From NCBI RefSeq assembly GCF_025200925.1, contig NZ_CP104174.1, positions 4,650,001-4,714,000 on the forward strand: a stretch of 64,000 bases of DNA, in the 5' to 3' direction. The stretch is from Bradyrhizobium sp. CB1015 (GTDB taxonomy: Bacteria; Pseudomonadota; Alphaproteobacteria; Rhizobiales; Xanthobacteraceae). Made by a program: the position numbers and the translations under genes. The notes beneath the pieces are model-generated. The model did not search any database. It was not told the origin of the DNA and worked only from the letters and a program-made list of their open reading frames with translations. How positions within the stretch are numbered: position 1 is the first letter of the stretch; each line of letters opens with the position of its first letter. Of the stretch, positions 47,285 to 57,932 are shown piece after piece.

Positions 47285-50200
47285 ATGGCAAGGAATACGT
47301 CGCCCCAGGACTACAACCGGGATTTTGATCGGCGCGGCGGCCAATTTGAGCCGCAGGAATGGGACGACGCCGACTGGGATCCGGATCAGGAAGCGGCGGC
47401 GGGCCATCGCGCACGCCGGCTGCTGGCGCGTTCCGGTTCGGGCTTCCTTCGCTTCGGTGACGGATTCGGCGCGTTGCGCCGCTGGGCGGGTGGGGGTCGC
47501 TGGCTGAAGCGCATGGCCGTGGCCGTCGCCACCGTCATCGTCATTTTCGTCGGCTGTTTCGGTGCGCTGTGGTGGCGGCTCGGCGCCGGTCCCATCAATC
47601 TGGACATCGCAACGCCGTGGCTCGCAGCCGCGATCGAGGACAATATCGGCCACGGCAACACGGTCGAGGTCGGCGGTACCCAGATCGAGCGTGCCGGGCG
47701 GGTTCGCATCGCCGTCCGCATCCGAGACATCATCGTTCGCGACCGCGATCACGCCGTCGTCGCCAGCGCGCCGAAGGCCGAGGTGAAGCTGTCGGGCGCG
47801 GCCCTCCTGATGGGGCACCTGCGGGCCGAGAGCCTCAACCTGGTCGATGCCGAGCTCGCCATCCGCATTGCGCCCGACGGCACCGTCACCGTGTCCGCCG
47901 GCGACACCGCAAAGCCGCTGGCGACCGGTGTCGCGTCCAAGAAGGACGCCGGCCTGCCGCCGACATTCCCGCGCAGCGGTGTCCCCCCGCCGCCATTCGC
48001 GACCGCGCCTGCGACGCCGGACGCATCGCAAGCCGCTCCGCAGGCGGCCGCGCAGAGCGGCATCCTTCAGGGCCTCGACTGGCTCGACAGCCTGAGCATG
48101 ACCGGCCTCGACGGTCAGAACCTCAACGAGATCGGTCTGAAGAACGGCGTCCTGATCGTCGACGATCAGCAGCGCGGCAGCAAATGGTCGTTCGAGAACA
48201 TCACACTCAGCCTGCGCCGGCCGAGCCGCGGCGGCGTCGCGCTCAGCCTCGGCGAGCAGGGCGCGCACCCGTGGATGCTGCGCGCCACGATCGGCCCGGC
48301 CGAGAACGGCGTGCGCTCGGTCGACATCAAGGCCGACAAGGTCTCGACCTCCAACATCCTGCTGGCGCTCCGGGTGAAGGACCTCACCTACACCGCCGAC
48401 CTGCCGCTGACGGGCGAGCTCAAGGGCGAGCTCGGCCGCGACGGCGTGCCGACCTTCTTCCGCGGCAAGATCGCGGTCGGCGCCGGCAACATCATCGATA
48501 CCGACACGCCCGACTACCCGATGGCAATCGACTCGGCCGAGATCAACGTCGAGTGGGATGCGAACCGGCGGGTGCTGGTCGCGCCGTTCAAGATTCTCTC
48601 AGGCGCGAACCGCCTGACGCTGCTGGCCCATCTCGAGCCGCCCAACGGCAACATCAACGACTGGCAGCTCGGCTTCAGCGGCGGTTCGATCCTGCTCGGC
48701 GGCATCGACAACGAGCCGCCGCTCGTCTTCAACCGCATCGCGATCGGCTTCCGCTTCGACACCGACCACAAGCGCATCCTGCTGACACAGGCCGATGTCT
48801 CCAACGGCGAGATCGGCGTCGCCGGCACCGGCGCCCTCGACTATTCGGGCGAGCCGCGGCTCACCCTGGGCTTTGCGGGCACGCCGATGTCGGCCTCCGC
48901 CTTGAAGCGGATGTGGCCGACGCTGATCGTCCCCGAATTGCGTGAATGGGTGATCGAACGGATCGAGCGCGGCACGCTCCAGCGCATCGAGATCGGCGTC
49001 AACTCGCCGACCAGGAACCTGCCGCGCAAGGGCCCGCCGATTCCGGACGACGGCCTGTCGGTCAACATCGTGGCGAGCGGCGTTGCGGTCCGGCCCGTGG
49101 ACGGCATGCCGGTTGTGCGCGATGCCGATCTGAAGGCGCGCGTGACCGGACGTACCGCGACCGTCCACATCGGGCAGGGGATTGCCGATACGCCCGCGGG
49201 TCGCAAGGTCACGATCTCCGACTTCGTGTTCGAGGTGCCGGACATGGCGCCCAAGCCGTCGCCGTCGCGGAGCAGATTCCGTGTCGAGGGTCCGGTGCCT
49301 GCGGCCGCTGAAATGCTCACCAATGATCGGCTGAGCGATCTCTCGGCGACCGTCGTCGATCCCAACACCAGCAAGGGAACGTTCGCGGCGAACATCCAGC
49401 TCGGCATGCCGGTCAAGGGCGAGCTGACCAAGGCCGATACCACCTATGCCGTCACCGCCGAGCTCAACGGCTTTGCCGCCGACAAGCTGGTGATGAACCA
49501 GAAGCTGGAAGCGAACAGCCTCAAGATCGTCGCCAATAACCAGGGCTATCAGGTCAAGGGCGACGTCAAGATCAACGGCCAGGCGGCCTCGCTCGATTAT
49601 CGCAAGCCGGCCGAGGGCGACGCGGACGTCAGGTTGCAGGCGACGCTGGACGATGCCAGCCGCTCACGGCTCGGCTTCGATCTCAGCCCCGCCGTCAGTG
49701 GATCGTTGCCGATCAAGCTGTCGGGCAAGATCGCGAGCGGCGCGGATCAGACGACGAAGCTCGGCGTCGAGGCCGACCTGACCTCGGTCCGGCTCGACAA
49801 CATCCTGCCCGGCTGGGTCAAGCTGCCGGGCAAGTCCGGCAAGGCCAGCTTCAAGGTGGTGCCGACGGCGCAATCGACACGTTTCGAGGATATCGTCATC
49901 GACGGTGGCGGCGCCTCGATCAAGGGCTCGCTCGAGCTCGACGCCAACGGCGATCTCGTGAACGCGAACTTCCCGACCTACGCGCCGTCCGACGGCGACA
50001 AGGCCTCGCTCAGAGTGGAGCGCAGCCAGGACGGTGTGCTGCGCGGCACGATGCGCGGCGACGTGTTCGACGGCCGCGGCTTCTTGAAGTCGGCGATCTC
50101 GGGCAATTCCAAGGACGACAAGAACAAGTTGAAGAACCTCGACTTCGACATCGACGTGAAGCTCGGTGCCGTCGCCGGCTTCAACGGCGAGGCCATGCGC

Positions 50201-50995
50201 AGCGTCGACGCCAAGATGTCGAAGCGCAACGGTGCCATCAAGGCGTTCACGCTGAGCGGCAAGATCGGCCGCGACACGCCGGTGGCAGCGGATCTGCGCG
50301 GTGGCCGCGCCCAGGGCAACCGCGAGGTGATCTATCTCCAGACCAACGATGCCGGCGCGCTGCTGCGCTTCACCGACACCTACACCAAGGCGGTCGGCGG
50401 CCAGATGGTAGTGGCGATGGAGCCGCCGACCTCCGAGCCGAACACGGCGCGTGAAGGCCTCATCAACGTGCGCGACTTCACCGTGAAGGGCGAGGCGCAG
50501 CTCGAGCGCGTAGCCGCCGGCGCCCCCAACGGCACAGGGAACGGCGTCTCCTTCAGCGCGCTACGTGCGGAGTTCATCCGCCAGAATGGTGCGCTGACGA
50601 TCCGCGACGGCGTGGTCAAGGGTCCGATGATCGGCGCCACCATCGAGGGCTCGATCGACTATCCCGGCAACCAGGTCTGCATGAGCGGCACCTTCGTGCC
50701 GATGTACGGCTTGAACAACATGTTCGGACAGATTCCGGTGCTCGGGTTGTTCCTGGGGGCTGGCGACAAAGAGGGACTGATCGGCGTGACCTACGAGGTC
50801 GTCGGCACGCCGGCCGCGCCCGTGATGCGCGTCAATCCGGTCTCGGCCATGGTACCGGGCGTGTTCCGCAAGATCTTCGAGTTCAACACCGGCAAGCAGA
50901 ACTCGCCGTTCGATGAATTCCCCTCGCAGTCCAACGACGGCTCGACTAGCTCGACGCGTCAGCTGTCGAGCGGTTGCACCCTCGCGCGGCGGTAG
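47285..50995 (+). CDS. AsmA/YhdP-like giant membrane protein
   Basis: 1236 residues from the ATG at 47285 (the frame is open from 47162). A short cytoplasmic N-terminus and one transmembrane helix (VAVATVIVIFVGCFGALWW) precede a very long beta-rich periplasmic part. It ends with an AsmA-like C-terminal region: PGNQVCMSGTFVPMYGLNNM, FLGAGDKEGLIGVTYEVVGT. These proteins form a hydrophobic groove bridging inner and outer membranes that moves phospholipid (YhdP/TamB-like). Divergent from bcp and followed by a dispersed inverted repeat. Confidence 0.85.
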   Translation: MARNTSPQDYNRDFDRRGGQFEPQEWDDADWDPDQEAAAGHRARRLLARSGSGFLRFGDGFGALRRWAGGGRWLKRMAVAVATVIVIFVGCFGALWWRLGAGPINLDIATPWLAAAIEDNIGHGNTVEVGGTQIERAGRVRIAVRIRDIIVRDRDHAVVASAPKAEVKLSGAALLMGHLRAESLNLVDAELAIRIAPDGTVTVSAGDTAKPLATGVASKKDAGLPPTFPRSGVPPPPFATAPATPDASQAAPQAAAQSGILQGLDWLDSLSMTGLDGQNLNEIGLKNGVLIVDDQQRGSKWSFENITLSLRRPSRGGVALSLGEQGAHPWMLRATIGPAENGVRSVDIKADKVSTSNILLALRVKDLTYTADLPLTGELKGELGRDGVPTFFRGKIAVGAGNIIDTDTPDYPMAIDSAEINVEWDANRRVLVAPFKILSGANRLTLLAHLEPPNGNINDWQLGFSGGSILLGGIDNEPPLVFNRIAIGFRFDTDHKRILLTQADVSNGEIGVAGTGALDYSGEPRLTLGFAGTPMSASALKRMWPTLIVPELREWVIERIERGTLQRIEIGVNSPTRNLPRKGPPIPDDGLSVNIVASGVAVRPVDGMPVVRDADLKARVTGRTATVHIGQGIADTPAGRKVTISDFVFEVPDMAPKPSPSRSRFRVEGPVPAAAEMLTNDRLSDLSATVVDPNTSKGTFAANIQLGMPVKGELTKADTTYAVTAELNGFAADKLVMNQKLEANSLKIVANNQGYQVKGDVKINGQAASLDYRKPAEGDADVRLQATLDDASRSRLGFDLSPAVSGSLPIKLSGKIASGADQTTKLGVEADLTSVRLDNILPGWVKLPGKSGKASFKVVPTAQSTRFEDIVIDGGGASIKGSLELDANGDLVNANFPTYAPSDGDKASLRVERSQDGVLRGTMRGDVFDGRGFLKSAISGNSKDDKNKLKNLDFDIDVKLGAVAGFNGEAMRSVDAKMSKRNGAIKAFTLSGKIGRDTPVAADLRGGRAQGNREVIYLQTNDAGALLRFTDTYTKAVGGQMVVAMEPPTSEPNTAREGLINVRDFTVKGEAQLERVAAGAPNGTGNGVSFSALRAEFIRQNGALTIRDGVVKGPMIGATIEGSIDYPGNQVCMSGTFVPMYGLNNMFGQIPVLGLFLGAGDKEGLIGVTYEVVGTPAAPVMRVNPVSAMVPGVFRKIFEFNTGKQNSPFDEFPSQSNDGSTSSTRQLSSGCTLARR

Positions 50996-51015
50996 CGGCG
51001 ACCTGCTTCTCTCCG

Positions 51016-51113
51016 ACGTCATGGCCGGGCTTGTCCTGGCTTGTCCCGGCCATCCACGCCTCACCACAGGGCACCAAGAACGTGGATGCCCGGGACAAGC
51101 CCGGGCATGACGG
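51016..51113. repeat. Dispersed inverted repeat between the AsmA-like and MCP genes
   Basis: Left arm atggccgggcttgtcctgg with cttgtcccggccatccacg, mirrored by cgtggatgcccgggacaag and gcccgggcatgac. A long, GC-rich hairpin. Convergent genes lie either side. Confidence 0.75.
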
Positions 51114-51140
51114 CGATCGCTTGGGAGTGTTATGTGCCGC

Positions 51141-52835
51141 TTACGCCGCGCGCACGCCCTTCAGGAACGTTCCGACTTCGCCGGAGAGCTGCTCGGCCTG
51201 CTTGGACAGGTTGCTCGCCGCGGCGAGCACCATGCCGGCGGCATTACCGGTCTCGTTCGCCGCCGTGCTGACGCCGCCGATATTGGTGGTGACCTCCTTC
51301 GTCGCCTCCGCGGTCTGCGAGACGCTGCGGGCGATCTCGGCGGTGGCGGCGCCTTGCTCCTCGATGGCGGCGCCGATCGAGGTGGCGATGCGGCTGACCT
51401 CCTCGATGGTGGCGGTGATGCCGCCGATCGCATCGACCGCTTCCTTGGTCGCGCCCTGGATCTGGGCGATCTTGTCGCCGATCTCGCGGGTCGCTTCCGC
51501 GGTCTGGCTCGCCAGCGACTTCACCTCTGAGGCGACAACGGCAAAGCCGCGGCCGGCTTCGCCGGCACGCGCGGCCTCGATGGTGGCGTTGAGCGCGAGC
51601 AGGTTGGTCTGCGCCGCGATGTTGGAGATCAGCTCGGCGACGTGCTCGATCTGCTGGGCGCCGTCGGACAGCGCGCGCACGATGGTGTCGGTGCGGCGGG
51701 CGCTGTCCACCGCGCGGCCGGTGACCTCGGCGGATTGCGCGACCTGCCGGCTGATCTCGGTGATGGAGGAGGAGAGCTCCTCAGCGGCGGAGGCGACGGT
51801 CTGGACGCGCTGGCTGGCCTCATTGGCGGCCGAGCCGACCAGTGCTGCGCGGCGGTTGGTGCCTTCGGCGGTGGACGACATCGACTTGGCGGTGGTCTCC
51901 AATTCACCGGAGCCGGAGGCCATCAGGCCGACCAGCTGGCCGACGGAGGCATCGAAGCGGTCGGCAAGGGCGATCAGGGCCTCGCGCTTCTCCTGTTCGC
52001 TGCGGGCCTTGGCCGCGACCTGCTCGGCCTCCAGCATGCGGGCCGTGAGCGCGGTCTGCCGGAGGATTTCGAGCGTCTCGGCCATGCGGCCGATCTCGTC
52101 GCCGCGATCGGTCTCCTCGACCGGCTTGTCGATGGCGCCTTCGGAAATCGCCTGCATGCGGTTCTTCTGACGGTCGAGCGCGCCGAGCACGTCGCGGGCG
52201 ATCAGCCAGGACAGCGCCGCCATCAGCAGCATCAGGCCGACGCCGACCCCGGCGAGCTCCAGCGTCAGGGCGCGCACGTCGGCGTCGATGTCATCGACAT
52301 AGAGGCCGTAGCTGATGATCACGTTCCAGGGCGCGAACTTGCGCGCGAACACGGTCTTGCGGAGCGGCTCGGTCTGGCCGGGACGGGGATAGAGATAGGA
52401 GGTGACGCCGCCCTGCGCAGTCTCGCTGCCGGCCTTGATGATGGCGTCGGCGATCAGCACGCCGTTGGAATCCTTGGCGCCGGTGATCTTGCCTTCGAGC
52501 TGCTGATTGGCGCCGTTCACGACCAGGGAGCCGTCCGGATTGTAAACCACCGGATAGCCCTGGTTGCCGTTGAAGTTCATGCGGCGGCCGCGCTGGTGAA
52601 ACAGGCTCTTGGCCTCGGCCGGCGTCAGCTTGCCGACGGTCACTTCGTCCTGGAGCGCTTGGGCGTAGTTGTAGAGGAGCTCGACCGCGGTCCGCATCTG
52701 CTGGACGCGGTCCTCCATCATCCGGCTCTTGCTGAGCACGGCCGATACGCCGATGATGGCAGTGACCGTGACAGCCGCGAGGCAGACCATGCTGGCAAGC
52801 TTGGTCCGGATCTTCAGATGACTCAGCAGCTTCAT
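51141..52835 (-). CDS. Methyl-accepting chemotaxis protein
   Basis: 564 residues. An N-terminal transmembrane helix precedes a periplasmic single-Cache-type sensor (about 35-190). A second helix ([18 protein letters not shown]) and HAMP are followed by the coiled-coil signalling domain with the conserved hairpin tip [20 protein letters not shown] and the [13 protein letters not shown] stretch. It relays ligand binding to CheA/CheW; the ligand is unknown. The frame is open to a GTG at 52838. Confidence 0.93.
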   Translation of the reverse strand: MKLLSHLKIRTKLASMVCLAAVTVTAIIGVSAVLSKSRMMEDRVQQMRTAVELLYNYAQALQDEVTVGKLTPAEAKSLFHQRGRRMNFNGNQGYPVVYNPDGSLVVNGANQQLEGKITGAKDSNGVLIADAIIKAGSETAQGGVTSYLYPRPGQTEPLRKTVFARKFAPWNVIISYGLYVDDIDADVRALTLELAGVGVGLMLLMAALSWLIARDVLGALDRQKNRMQAISEGAIDKPVEETDRGDEIGRMAETLEILRQTALTARMLEAEQVAAKARSEQEKREALIALADRFDASVGQLVGLMASGSGELETTAKSMSSTAEGTNRRAALVGSAANEASQRVQTVASAAEELSSSITEISRQVAQSAEVTGRAVDSARRTDTIVRALSDGAQQIEHVAELISNIAAQTNLLALNATIEAARAGEAGRGFAVVASEVKSLASQTAEATREIGDKIAQIQGATKEAVDAIGGITATIEEVSRIATSIGAAIEEQGAATAEIARSVSQTAEATKEVTTNIGGVSTAANETGNAAGMVLAAASNLSKQAEQLSGEVGTFLKGVRAA

Positions 52836-53050
52836 CACAGCCCCTACGGAATGGTTGTTGTTGCTCGCACCGGTAGCATGAAGTTCTTACCAATCATGAA
52901 TGGAGGCATGCGACGGCCTGCCGCGCGGACAGCGTTCGCAGGCGCGTGCGCAATGGTGCAGGCCAATTGCCGTGCGAGCGGGCTCCAGCCCATCTGGGGG
53001 AAAGAATCGATCTTGGGTTTTGGCAGCTAGAGAGTTTGGACGGACATGCA

Positions 53051-53137
53051 ATGACTCGATTCGTTCATCGCATCATCATGTCTCTGCTGCTCGTCGCGGC
53101 CCTCGTTCTGATCTGGAACGTGCCGGGGACGCGCTGA
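53051..53137 (+). CDS. 28-residue single-helix membrane peptide
   Basis: MTRFVHRIIMSLLLVAALVL plus IWNVPGTR. It has a basic N-terminus, one hydrophobic helix and a short tail. Its stop codon overlaps the start of a strong terminator (53138-53169), which supports a short dedicated transcript. Conservation cannot be checked here. The frame is open further upstream (52946), but the ATG at 53051 gives the membrane-peptide shape. Moderate confidence. Confidence 0.55.
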   Translation: MTRFVHRIIMSLLLVAALVLIWNVPGTR

Positions 53138-53169
53138 GACGGCACCGCCGGTCTGCCGGTGCCGTCTTT
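53138..53169 (+). terminator. Terminator just after the 28-residue gene
   Basis: gacggcaccg pairs with cggtgccgtc over ten base pairs, followed by TTT. Rightward orientation fits only the small membrane-peptide gene upstream; the next rightward gene is far away. Confidence 0.7.
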
Positions 53170-53187
53170 GCCATTCAGAAACCCGCG

Positions 53188-53622
53188 TCAGCGCCGCGCG
53201 TACGCGCCGCCCGCGTCGCTTTCCTTGCCCATTGCGGCATCGACGCTGATCGAGCCGCCGCCGGATGCCGCCAGATAGAGGCAGGCGAAGCAGAACAGGA
53301 TCGCCGCAGTGCCGCCGTTGAGCAGCGGCAGGAACACCGGAGCCTCGCCCTTGAACATGTGTCCCATGAAGTAGGCGAACGCCATCTCACCGGAGAGAAT
53401 GAACGCGCTGAGCCGGGTGAACAGGCCGATGATCAGCAGCGCGCCGAGCACCAGTTCGAGCGCACCGGCCGTCCAGATCAGCGGCGGGATGTTGGCGAAG
53501 TAGGGAAGCACCGGAAACTTGAACAGCTTGGCGACGCCGTACTGGAACAGCAACAGGCCGGTGACGAAGCGGAACAGGCTCAGGAGAACCGGTTGAAAGC
53601 GAGAGAGATAAGGAAAGTCCAT
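53188..53622 (-). CDS. DoxX family membrane protein
   Basis: 144 residues from the ATG at 53622, which has AGAGGG upstream. Four transmembrane helices with the DoxX features LFRFVTGLLLFQYGVAKLFK, ALELVLGALLIIGLFTRLSA and EMAFAYFMGHMFKGEAP. DoxX proteins are linked to redox and thiol metabolism, and the exact role is unknown. It is a single gene, convergent with the small membrane peptide. Confidence 0.9.
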   Translation of the reverse strand: MDFPYLSRFQPVLLSLFRFVTGLLLFQYGVAKLFKFPVLPYFANIPPLIWTAGALELVLGALLIIGLFTRLSAFILSGEMAFAYFMGHMFKGEAPVFLPLLNGGTAAILFCFACLYLAASGGGSISVDAAMGKESDAGGAYARR

Positions 53623-53841
53623 TGGTTTGCCCTCTATCCAATGCAGCGACTTGGATCGCATTCGGTTCCTCCTCGCAAGTCACCCAGGATCAATTTCGTG
53701 CTGACATTTTTGTCATGTCGGACATAACACCGCAGGCCGGGGTTTCAGCCGTGTGTGATCCGCTTTTTTTGCGCGTATTCGCCCCGGTCCCATCCGTAAT
53801 TTTCCGGTAACACGAATACGATCAGGTTACCCGTGAGATAC

Positions 53842-55125
53842 CTAACGCCGCAAGGCGGGCACAATCAGGAAGGGAATCATTCCGAGGATCACGCTCGCAA
53901 GTGCGAAGACGAGCAGGAGATTGTAGCCGTGCGTGGCATCGTGGATGAGGCCGCCGCTCCATGAGCCGAAGGCCGAGCCGAGGCCGCTGCCGATCGAGAT
54001 CGTGCCGTAGATGGTGCCCACGCGCTTGCCCTGGAATATCCGCATCGCGGTGGCGCTGATCAGCGGCCCGCGTGAGCCCATCATGCTGCCGAAGCAAACG
54101 ACGAAGCCGGTGAGCAGGACGACGTTCGGATAGTATTGCAGCAGCCAGAGCAGGGCGATGCCGAGGATCGAGATCGCGTAGCTCAGCAGCACCGACGGCC
54201 TGCGTCCGATCAGGCCGTCGAGCGCGGAGACACCGAGCATGCCGAACACCAGCACGACGCCCGAAAAACCCCAGGCCGTCGCGGCCTGGAGCGGCGGAAA
54301 GCCGGCATCGATCAGATAGGCCACGATCTGGGCTGCGATCGCATACATGCCGACCGCGGTGAAGAAGAAGGTCGAGAACAGCGCCCAGAAGGCGTGGTGA
54401 CGCATCGCGCTCACAAGCGTCCAGCCGCTGTCGACGAAGTCCGGATCGCTCTTCTTGGCGACGTGCGGTGAGCCGGCCGCGAACATGCGCCAGGGCAGCA
54501 GCAGCAGCGGCACCAGCAGGGCGAGCGCGGCGAGGCCGTAGAGCTGGTAGGTCTCACGCCAGCCGAGATGATCGATCAGAAGCTGCGAGGCCGGCAGCAA
54601 GGCCAGCACGCCGCCGCCCATCGCCGAATAGACCACCGCCATGGCGGTCGGCAGCCGTGGCCCGAACCAGCGGCCGAGCAGGATCGAGTTGGGCACATTG
54701 CCGATGAAGGCAACGCCGATGCCGACGCAGATGCCGATCGAAAGCTGGAATTGCCACAGCGCTTGCGCGTGGCTCGCGATCAGAAAGGCCGAACCGAGCA
54801 GGAGCAAGCCGAGCGCATAGACGATGCGTGGGCCGGAATGGTCGAACAGGCGCCCGACCAAGGGTGCGGTCAGCCCGCTGACCAGCCAGGTGAGGGAGTA
54901 GATCGAGACGGCCTGGGCGCGATCCCAGCCCAGGCTTTCCGAGATCGGCTTGAGGAAGACCGTGAAGCTTTCGCTCAAGCCCCGGCCAAGAACAGCCAGC
55001 GTGAAGCACAGGCCGAGCACGACGAGTGCGGTGCGCACCGCGTCCTGCCGAGTGCTACCGATCCGTTCCTTGCTCGTTTCCGCTGTCGTTTTCGCTGTCG
55101 TTTTCTTGGGCGTGTTCTGGTCCAT
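53842..55125 (-). CDS. MFS transporter
   Basis: 427 residues with twelve hydrophobic helices. The MFS A-motif-like stretch GLTAPLVGRLFDHSGPRIVY lies after helix 2, and a matching second-half stretch (VSALDGLIGRRPSVLLSYAI) follows helix 8. It is close to the monocarboxylate/oxalate type of carrier, but the substrate is unassigned. The ATG at 55125 is preferred; the open frame to 55161 starts with TTG. Confidence 0.85.
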   Translation of the reverse strand: MDQNTPKKTTAKTTAETSKERIGSTRQDAVRTALVVLGLCFTLAVLGRGLSESFTVFLKPISESLGWDRAQAVSIYSLTWLVSGLTAPLVGRLFDHSGPRIVYALGLLLLGSAFLIASHAQALWQFQLSIGICVGIGVAFIGNVPNSILLGRWFGPRLPTAMAVVYSAMGGGVLALLPASQLLIDHLGWRETYQLYGLAALALLVPLLLLPWRMFAAGSPHVAKKSDPDFVDSGWTLVSAMRHHAFWALFSTFFFTAVGMYAIAAQIVAYLIDAGFPPLQAATAWGFSGVVLVFGMLGVSALDGLIGRRPSVLLSYAISILGIALLWLLQYYPNVVLLTGFVVCFGSMMGSRGPLISATAMRIFQGKRVGTIYGTISIGSGLGSAFGSWSGGLIHDATHGYNLLLVFALASVILGMIPFLIVPALRR

Positions 55126-55181
55126 TGCCGTCAGGGAGCGCGCTTCGCGGCGCCCTGACAAGCAGTGAAAAGCTCATACGG

Positions 55182-56435
55182 CTATGCAGGCTTGAGGAGC
55201 ACATGCTTCTTCTTGCCGAAGGACAGTTTGATCACGCCTTCCGGCGTCAGATTGCCTGCCGACAGCGCCATCTTCTCGTCGGTGACGGGCACGTCGTTGA
55301 CGCGCAGGCCGCCGCCTTTGATCTGGCGCCTCGCTTCGCCGTTGGAGCCGACGAGGCCGGCCTTGACGAAGGCGTTGAGCACACCGAGGCCTGTGTCGAG
55401 CTCGCCGCGCGGAATTTCCACGGTCGGCAGGCTTTCGGCGAGCGCGCCTTCCTCGAAGGTGCGGCGCGCGGTCTCGGCGGCTTCGTTCGCGGCGTCGCGG
55501 CCGTGCAGCAGCGCGGTCGCTTCGGTTGCGAGCACCTTCTTGGCCTCGTTGATCTCCGAGCCGCCGAGCGCCTCGAGCTTTCTGATCTCGGCCATCGGCA
55601 GCGTCGTGAACAGCTTCAGGAACTTGCCGACGTCGGCGTCCTCGGTGTTGCGCCAGTACTGCCAGAAGTCGTACGGGCTGAACTGGTCGGCGTTGAGCCA
55701 CACCGCGCCTTGCGCGGTCTTGCCCATCTTGGCGCCCGAGGCGGTCGTCAGCAGCGGCGTCGTCAGCGCGAACAGCTGGTGGGTGCCCATGCGGCGGCCG
55801 AGATCGACGCCCATGATGATGTTGCCCCACTGGTCCGAGCCGCCCATCTGGAGGCGGCAGCCGGTGCGCTTGGCCAGCTCGACGAAGTCGTAGGCCTGGC
55901 AGACCATGTAGTTGAACTCGATGAAGCTCATCTCCTGCTCGCGCTCGAGGCGCAGCCGCACCGAATCCATGGTCAGCATGCGGTTGACCGAGAAGTGCCG
56001 GCCGACGTCGCGCAGCATCTCGATCCAGTTCAGCTTGGTCAGCCATTCCGCATTGTCGAGCATGACGGCGTCGCTCTTGCCCTCGCCGTAACGCAGCACC
56101 TTGGCGAACACGCCGCGGATCGATTCCTTGTTGGCCTCGATCTCGGCAATGGTGCGCATCGCGCGCGTCTCGTCCTTGCCGGAGGGATCGCCCACCATGG
56201 TGGTGCCGCCGCCCATCAGCGTGATCGGCTTGTTGCCGGACTGCTGCAGCCAGTGCAGCATCATCATGGTCAGGTAGTTGCCGATGTGCAGCGAGCGGGC
56301 GGTGCAATCGTAGCCGACATAGGCCATGGCCTCGCCCTTGGCGGCGAGCGCGTCCAGCCCCTCGAAATCGGAGCATTGGTGGATGAATCCACGTTCCTGC
56401 AGGATGTTGAGGAAATCCGATTTAAATGCAGTCAT
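55182..56435 (-). CDS. tyrS: Tyrosyl-tRNA synthetase
   Basis: 417 residues. A class I aminoacyl-tRNA synthetase charging tRNA-Tyr. HIGH-like motif in [21 protein letters not shown]-like motif in [21 protein letters not shown]-terminal S4 RNA-binding domain ([20 protein letters not shown]). The length is normal. Divergent from anmK with a 166-base gap. Confidence 0.97.
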   Translation of the reverse strand: MTAFKSDFLNILQERGFIHQCSDFEGLDALAAKGEAMAYVGYDCTARSLHIGNYLTMMMLHWLQQSGNKPITLMGGGTTMVGDPSGKDETRAMRTIAEIEANKESIRGVFAKVLRYGEGKSDAVMLDNAEWLTKLNWIEMLRDVGRHFSVNRMLTMDSVRLRLEREQEMSFIEFNYMVCQAYDFVELAKRTGCRLQMGGSDQWGNIIMGVDLGRRMGTHQLFALTTPLLTTASGAKMGKTAQGAVWLNADQFSPYDFWQYWRNTEDADVGKFLKLFTTLPMAEIRKLEALGGSEINEAKKVLATEATALLHGRDAANEAAETARRTFEEGALAESLPTVEIPRGELDTGLGVLNAFVKAGLVGSNGEARRQIKGGGLRVNDVPVTDEKMALSAGNLTPEGVIKLSFGKKKHVLLKPA

Positions 56436-56601
56436 CTGGAGGCCGGCCTGACAATTCTTGGTTTACCGTTTTGGGAGCAATTTAAGGGTCTTTCGCGGGA
56501 ACCCGATTGGCCGCCCGCCACTTGGCGCGTTGGCATTATAAGATGTGTCCCTCTGGCACAAGATCGGCATGCCAGGGCGGGTTTCTTGAGGACGCTGGTC
56601 C

Positions 56602-57705
56602 ATGATGTTGACGGCACTCGGTTTGATGAGCGGCACCTCGCTGGACGGGGTGGACGTCGCGCTGATCGAAACCGACGGAAAACAGGTGAAGGCGTTCGGA
56701 CCATCCAGTTACCGGCCCTACGGCCCGGCCGAGCGCAACCTGCTGCGCCAGGCGCTGAGCGAGGCCGTGCATCTGCAGCAACGCGACGCCCGCCCGGGTA
56801 TTCTGGGCGATGCCGAGCGTGCGGTGACGCAGGCCCATGCCGAGGCGGTCGCGGCTTTCCTCGCCCAGAATCGGATGAGGGCGGAGGACATCGACATCGT
56901 CGGCTTCCACGGCCAGACCGTGCTGCACCGGCCCGAAAGACGGCTGACGGTGCAGATCGGCGACGCGCCGGCGCTGGCAAGGACCATCCATATTCCGGTA
57001 ATGCACGACTTCCGCGCCGCCGACGTCGAGGCCGGTGGGCAGGGAGCGCCGCTCGTGCCGGTCTACCACCGCGCACTCGCCCATTCGCTGGAGCGCGAAG
57101 GGCCGATCGTCGTGGTCAATATCGGCGGCGTCTCCAACATCACCTATATCGACGGCAACGATACGTTGATCGCCTGCGACACCGGTCCCGGCAACGCGCT
57201 GCTGGACGATTTCATGTACCGCACCATGAACCAGGGGTTCGATGCCGAAGGAAAGTTCGCCGCGCTCGGCAAGGTGGACGAGGCCTGGATCGCGCGAGCG
57301 CTGGAGTTGCCGTTCTTCGCAAGCCCCCCGCCGAAATCGCTCGACCGCAACGATTTTGCCGCCCTGCGGCTCGGCGAGGTGCTGCCTGCCGACGGCGCGG
57401 CGACGCTGACCGCCTTCACCGCGGCCGCGATCGCCCGCGTCATTCCTCTTCTGCCGCGCCGGCCGCGCAGCTGGATCGTCTGCGGCGGCGGCGCGCGCAA
57501 CCTAACCATGCTGCGGATGCTGCGGGAGCGAGTGGACCAGGCCACGGTCGAGGCCGCCGAGACCCTCGGCTGGGCCTCCGACGCCATCGAGGCGCAGGCC
57601 TTCGGCTTTCTTGCAGTCCGCGGAATGAAGGGCCTGCCATTGTCCTATCCCGCGACCACGGGCGTGCCGATGCCGATGACCGGCGGGGTGATCGCCAGGC
57701 CGTGA
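56602..57705 (+). CDS. anmK: Anhydro-N-acetylmuramic acid kinase
   Basis: 367 residues. Phosphorylates and opens anhydroMurNAc during cell-wall recycling. ASKHA-fold signatures: LGLMSGTSLDGVDVALIETD at the N-terminus, DIDIVGFHGQTVLHRPERRL, VVNIGGVSNITYIDGNDTLI and DTGPGNALLDDFMYRTMNQG. The ATG at 56602 is followed by a second at 56605. Divergent from tyrS. Confidence 0.96.
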   Translation: MMLTALGLMSGTSLDGVDVALIETDGKQVKAFGPSSYRPYGPAERNLLRQALSEAVHLQQRDARPGILGDAERAVTQAHAEAVAAFLAQNRMRAEDIDIVGFHGQTVLHRPERRLTVQIGDAPALARTIHIPVMHDFRAADVEAGGQGAPLVPVYHRALAHSLEREGPIVVVNIGGVSNITYIDGNDTLIACDTGPGNALLDDFMYRTMNQGFDAEGKFAALGKVDEAWIARALELPFFASPPPKSLDRNDFAALRLGEVLPADGAATLTAFTAAAIARVIPLLPRRPRSWIVCGGGARNLTMLRMLRERVDQATVEAAETLGWASDAIEAQAFGFLAVRGMKGLPLSYPATTGVPMPMTGGVIARP

Positions 57706-57731
57706 AGCGGGGCTTTGCGAGGAGACCGAAC

Positions 57732-57920
57732 TTGAACGATTCTACGAATGGTTTTCCTCCGGGTCCCTCTGATGGTTTGCGGGGCACCTGTCTCCATTGC
57801 CAGCATCCCATCGGCTATCATCATCTGGAGGGCGATAGGTGCAGCTGCAAAGATTGCCACTGCCCGGGATTTGAAGACTATCCCCGTCCGGCAAACTCAA
57901 ACTCGAAGCTCCCGGGCTAA
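57732..57920 (+). CDS. Small Cys-rich putative zinc-binding protein
   Basis: 62 residues from a TTG start at 57732 with GAGGAGA eight bases upstream. Six Cys plus neighbouring His: LRGTCLHCQHPIGYHH and DRCSCKDCHCPGFEDYPRP. The pattern CxxC...CxCxxCxC suggests a zinc ribbon or a small treble-clef. No known family was recognised. It follows anmK closely in the same direction and is probably in its operon. Confidence 0.65.
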   Translation: MNDSTNGFPPGPSDGLRGTCLHCQHPIGYHHLEGDRCSCKDCHCPGFEDYPRPANSNSKLPG

Positions 57921-57932
57921 TATTTGGCAGTT

